DNA of 8,400 nucleotides from Rhodospirillaceae bacterium (GTDB lineage Bacteria; Pseudomonadota; Alphaproteobacteria; CADEGL01): the NCBI GenBank assembly GCA_018699755.1, contig JABIRQ010000097.1, positions 1 through 8,400 of the forward strand. The letters are read 5' to 3'. This document shows, piece by piece, positions 7,054-8,400 of the stretch (position 1 is the stretch's first letter; each line of letters opens with the position of its first letter). A program made the translations under genes and the position numbers. The notes below the pieces were generated by a model that was not told the origin of the DNA, ran no database searches, and was given only the letters and a program-made list of their open reading frames with translations.

Positions 7054-7986
7054 TCAGGCCGCCAACGCTGCGCCGGAGCCGGCGCGCATGTAATCGTCCA
7101 GGCCGGGCGTGCGATAGCCGTCGCTGCGCCACAGGATCGGGAAATGCGCTTCGTCCATTTCCGTTGTGCCGAAGCGCCGGTAGCGGCCCCAGGCATTGGC
7201 CGGCTCGGTCGGATGGAACTGGGTCTCAGGCCGGATACAGTGATTGCTGATCGACTGGCGATGGCGGCCCGAGCGGTTCTTGTCCGAACCGTGCCACACC
7301 CAGCCGTGATGGAAGGAGCCGCCGCCCTTGGGCACCTCGACCTCGACGATCTCGGGCTTCTCCCCGGCAAACTCGGCCGAAACCGTAACGAAGGTATCGA
7401 AATCGTCGGGATCGAGGAAACGCTTGAAATCCTGTTGCAGCGCGTCGATCCGCTCCCTGTATTCCGCCATGTCGAGGCGCGGCCATTTGTGCGAGCCGCG
7501 CACGAACCGCAAGGTCCCGCCATCCGCCGTGGTGTCGGTCAGCGCCACCCAGCAAGTGCAGAGGTCCGAGGGGACGCACCATTGGTGGTAGCTCGAATCC
7601 TGATGCATCGACAGTTCGGGGGCGCCCGGCGGTTTCCAGTGGATGTTGTTCTGCAACAGCCGCGCGCCGCTCCAGCCAGACAAGGTCGCGACCTGTTTGC
7701 CAATCCCGGCATGGAGCGCGAAGTTGGCCAGGGTGTGGTCCGCCCGCCAGGGGTTGGCCATCCAGCGGGTGGCCGGCGTGTCGTCGCCCTCGGCGAATTT
7801 GGTCGGGAAGTGATCGGGCGTCGTGCCGGTCTCGAACTTGCCGGCGAATATGGGCGCGTAGCGTTCGCGCAGGGTATCCGCGAAGTCCGGCTCGATCAGC
7901 TTGTTGACGATCAGAATGCCGTCTTCCTCGTAGGCCCGAATCTGTTCGTCGGTCCATTCGATGTCGAGCACGCCGTTGAATGTCAT
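7054..7986 (-). CDS. Phytanoyl-CoA dioxygenase (PhyH) family Fe(II)/2-oxoglutarate-dependent oxygenase
   Basis: A 310-residue protein, normal for the PhyH family, without signal peptide. The N-terminus has the typical opening WTDEQIRAYEEDGILIVNKL (11-30). The iron site is visible as HQD (H128, D130) and the distal WHGSDKN (H232). The downstream Arg in RHR (R241 or R243) is expected to bind the 2-oxoglutarate carboxylate. Between them is the family segment GGTLRFVRGSHKWP (about 156-169). Such enzymes couple 2-oxoglutarate decarboxylation to hydroxylation of a substrate; bacterial members act on many small molecules, so phytanoyl-CoA itself should not be assumed. The start at 7986 is backed by a strong GGGAGGA. 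It is followed 31 bp later by the mutase-like array and is probably cotranscribed with it, so it may prepare the mutase substrate or process its product (inference). All predicted metal ligands are present, so it is probably active. Confidence 0.9.
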   Translation of the reverse strand: MTFNGVLDIEWTDEQIRAYEEDGILIVNKLIEPDFADTLRERYAPIFAGKFETGTTPDHFPTKFAEGDDTPATRWMANPWRADHTLANFALHAGIGKQVATLSGWSGARLLQNNIHWKPPGAPELSMHQDSSYHQWCVPSDLCTCWVALTDTTADGGTLRFVRGSHKWPRLDMAEYRERIDALQQDFKRFLDPDDFDTFVTVSAEFAGEKPEIVEVEVPKGGGSFHHGWVWHGSDKNRSGRHRQSISNHCIRPETQFHPTEPANAWGRYRRFGTTEMDEAHFPILWRSDGYRTPGLDDYMRAGSGAALAA

Positions 7987-7990
7987 GCCA

Positions 7991-7997
7991 TCCTCCC
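7991..7997 (-). promoter_or_regulatory. Ribosome binding site of the PhyH-family gene
   Basis: The minus strand reads GGGAGGA, ending 4 nt before the ATG at 7986 (GGGAGG core 5 nt away). It is a near-consensus Shine-Dalgarno, consistent with this being the first gene after the only sizeable intergenic gap and so possibly the head of a transcript. Confidence 0.8.
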
Positions 7998-8035
7998 TTT
8001 TTCGCGGCCTGGCCGAAGCTGGACGCTCGTCGAAT

Positions 8036-8063
8036 AGACTACATCCTTCGCGGTCTCCGCCAA
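8036..8063 (-). promoter_or_regulatory. Weak sigma70-like promoter candidate for the oxygenase-mutase operon
   Basis: On the minus strand TTGGCG (8063-8058) is followed after 16 nt by TAGTCT (8041-8036), about 50 bp before the PhyH start. Matches to TTGACA and TATAAT are 4 of 6 and 3 of 6, so the pair is suggestive at best. Its position in the only gap of this size between genes makes a promoter somewhere in 7987-8112 reasonable. Nothing else recognisable lies in the gap apart from the adjacent inverted repeat and the ribosome binding site. Confidence 0.2.
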
Positions 8064-8090
8064 AGCGGCAGAGTGGAGACGCGCCGCTTT
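8062..8090. repeat. Perfect 8-bp inverted repeat in the intergenic gap
   Basis: AAAGCGGC at 8062-8069 and GCCGCTTT at 8083-8090 are exact reverse complements around a 13-nt centre. It sits 22 bp after the stop of the AllA-like gene and touches the -35-like element of the weak promoter candidate. It could be a regulator-binding dyad or a weak terminator hairpin for the upstream gene. The run of only three T after the stem on the transcribed strand argues against an efficient intrinsic terminator. Confidence 0.5.
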
Positions 8091-8112
8091 CCCTGGATGA
8101 ATCCGAGTACGT

Positions 8113-8400
8113 CTATAGCCTGCCCGGTAGGGCGATCCCGTTCGGGTCCACGACCTTGAAGCGCGTGTCCATGGCTTCGAGGTAGTTGGCGACCTGGGTG
8201 CGCTCGCGGCTCACCGCTTCCGTAGACAGTTCGATCTCGTCCTCGGTCTCGACCTCGCTGATGAAGGCGAAGTCGCTGAAGTCGCGGTCGAGAGTGAAGC
8301 AGTCGAGGGCGTGCCATGCGCCCCGCCACAGCATCAGGCCCTGGCTGCCGTCGAGCAGGAAGGCACGCGCGGTGTCCGGCGCCGGATAGGAGCCCGGGTC
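8113..8400 (-). CDS. Ureidoglycolate lyase (AllA)-like protein, C-terminal part
   Basis: The frame is open from the right window edge (8400) to TAG at 8113-8115, giving 95 C-terminal residues of a longer protein; an internal Met at 8334 is not taken as the start because homologous sequence continues upstream of it. From memory of E. coli AllA, the segments RAFLLDGSQG, then RGAWH, then a DF-containing strand and a late acidic stretch follow the same order and spacing as its RAF..GEQG, NVWHH and DF segments. AllA is a cupin-fold enzyme that splits ureidoglycolate into glyoxylate and urea in allantoin catabolism. Relatives in other operons may act on other small acids. A tail of about 35 residues after the cupin-like part goes beyond the end of E. 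coli AllA. It is 126 bp upstream of the oxygenase, on the same strand, so it may belong to the same pathway. The family call is moderate because the N-terminal half is not visible. Confidence 0.6.
   Translation of the reverse strand, partial: DPGSYPAPDTARAFLLDGSQGLMLWRGAWHALDCFTLDRDFSDFAFISEVETEDEIELSTEAVSRERTQVANYLEAMDTRFKVVDPNGIALPGRL

Noticed and set aside
4809..7250. 813-codon open frame on the plus strand
   Set aside because: It lies wholly antisense to copies 1 and 2 and the end of the oxygenase gene. Its product is Arg/His/Gly-rich, without a recognisable domain, and its segments recur wherever the paralogous genes recur, as expected for an antisense shadow in GC-rich DNA.
7023..7523. 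In-frame upstream extension of copy 1 (to a 766-residue protein)
   Set aside because: The extension overlaps the well-supported oxygenase in another frame, is low-complexity Arg/Ser-rich, and has no counterpart in the other three copies; ATG at 7022 has a ribosome binding site.
8062..8090. Inverted repeat as an intrinsic terminator
   Set aside because: The stem is only 8 bp with a 13-nt loop, and just three T follow it on the transcribed strand, so termination is not supported strongly enough to call.
8039..8329. 96-codon minus-strand frame overlapping the AllA-like gene
   Set aside because: It is a different frame over the recognisable AllA-like sequence, Arg-rich and without family resemblance.
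1..8400. Mobile element, CRISPR array, tRNA or rRNA
   Set aside because: No transposase or integrase motifs, no short regularly spaced repeats and no tRNA-like or rRNA-like sequence were seen. The repeat structure present is explained by paralogous genes.

Overview
The window comes from a GC-rich bacterium. Third-codon G/C bias is strong, spacing between genes is tight, and the protein sequences look proteobacterial, most plausibly alphaproteobacterial; that placement is inferred from style only. Every supportable gene lies on the minus strand, so the window reads right to left as one probable operon. Coding density is very high: the only gap above 35 bp is the 126 bp stretch at 7987-8112.

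Layout in transcription order (right to left): (1) 8400-8113, the C-terminal part of a ureidoglycolate lyase (AllA)-like protein, cut by the window edge. (2) 8112-7987, the only real intergenic region, with a perfect 8-bp inverted repeat, a weak promoter-like pair and a strong Shine-Dalgarno for the next gene. (3) 7986-7054, a phytanoyl-CoA dioxygenase (PhyH) family Fe(II)/2-oxoglutarate oxygenase. (4) 7022-1, four consecutive paralogous genes of 592-599 codons (the last is cut by the left edge). Each has a long N-terminal catalytic-type domain and a C-terminal cobalamin-binding domain of the base-off/His-on type (DxHxxG, 41 residues, SxY, 26 residues, GG).

The four tandem proteins look like single-chain adenosylcobalamin-dependent carbon-skeleton mutases. 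The B12 domain resembles the small S subunit of glutamate mutase, and the upstream domain fits a divergent version of the E-subunit barrel. Single-chain 2-methyleneglutarate mutase, of similar length, is another possible relative. They fall into two pairs: the two downstream genes (1-1626, 1640-3418) resemble each other, and the two upstream genes (3415-5202, 5223-7022) resemble each other. The pairs differ in a likely active-site loop and in the linker before the B12 domain. All four share the same residue numbering through residue 470. The promoter-proximal copy has Ala where the other three have the Gly of DxHxxG.

Four B12 mutase-like genes packed with an oxygenase and an AllA-like enzyme do not match any pathway I recognise. 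The likely reading is an uncharacterised catabolic or modification route whose acid substrate is rearranged by one or more B12 radical enzymes, possibly heteromeric ones built from class I and class II subunits. The actual substrate cannot be read from the sequence. No B12 reactivase, transporter or regulator is visible here.
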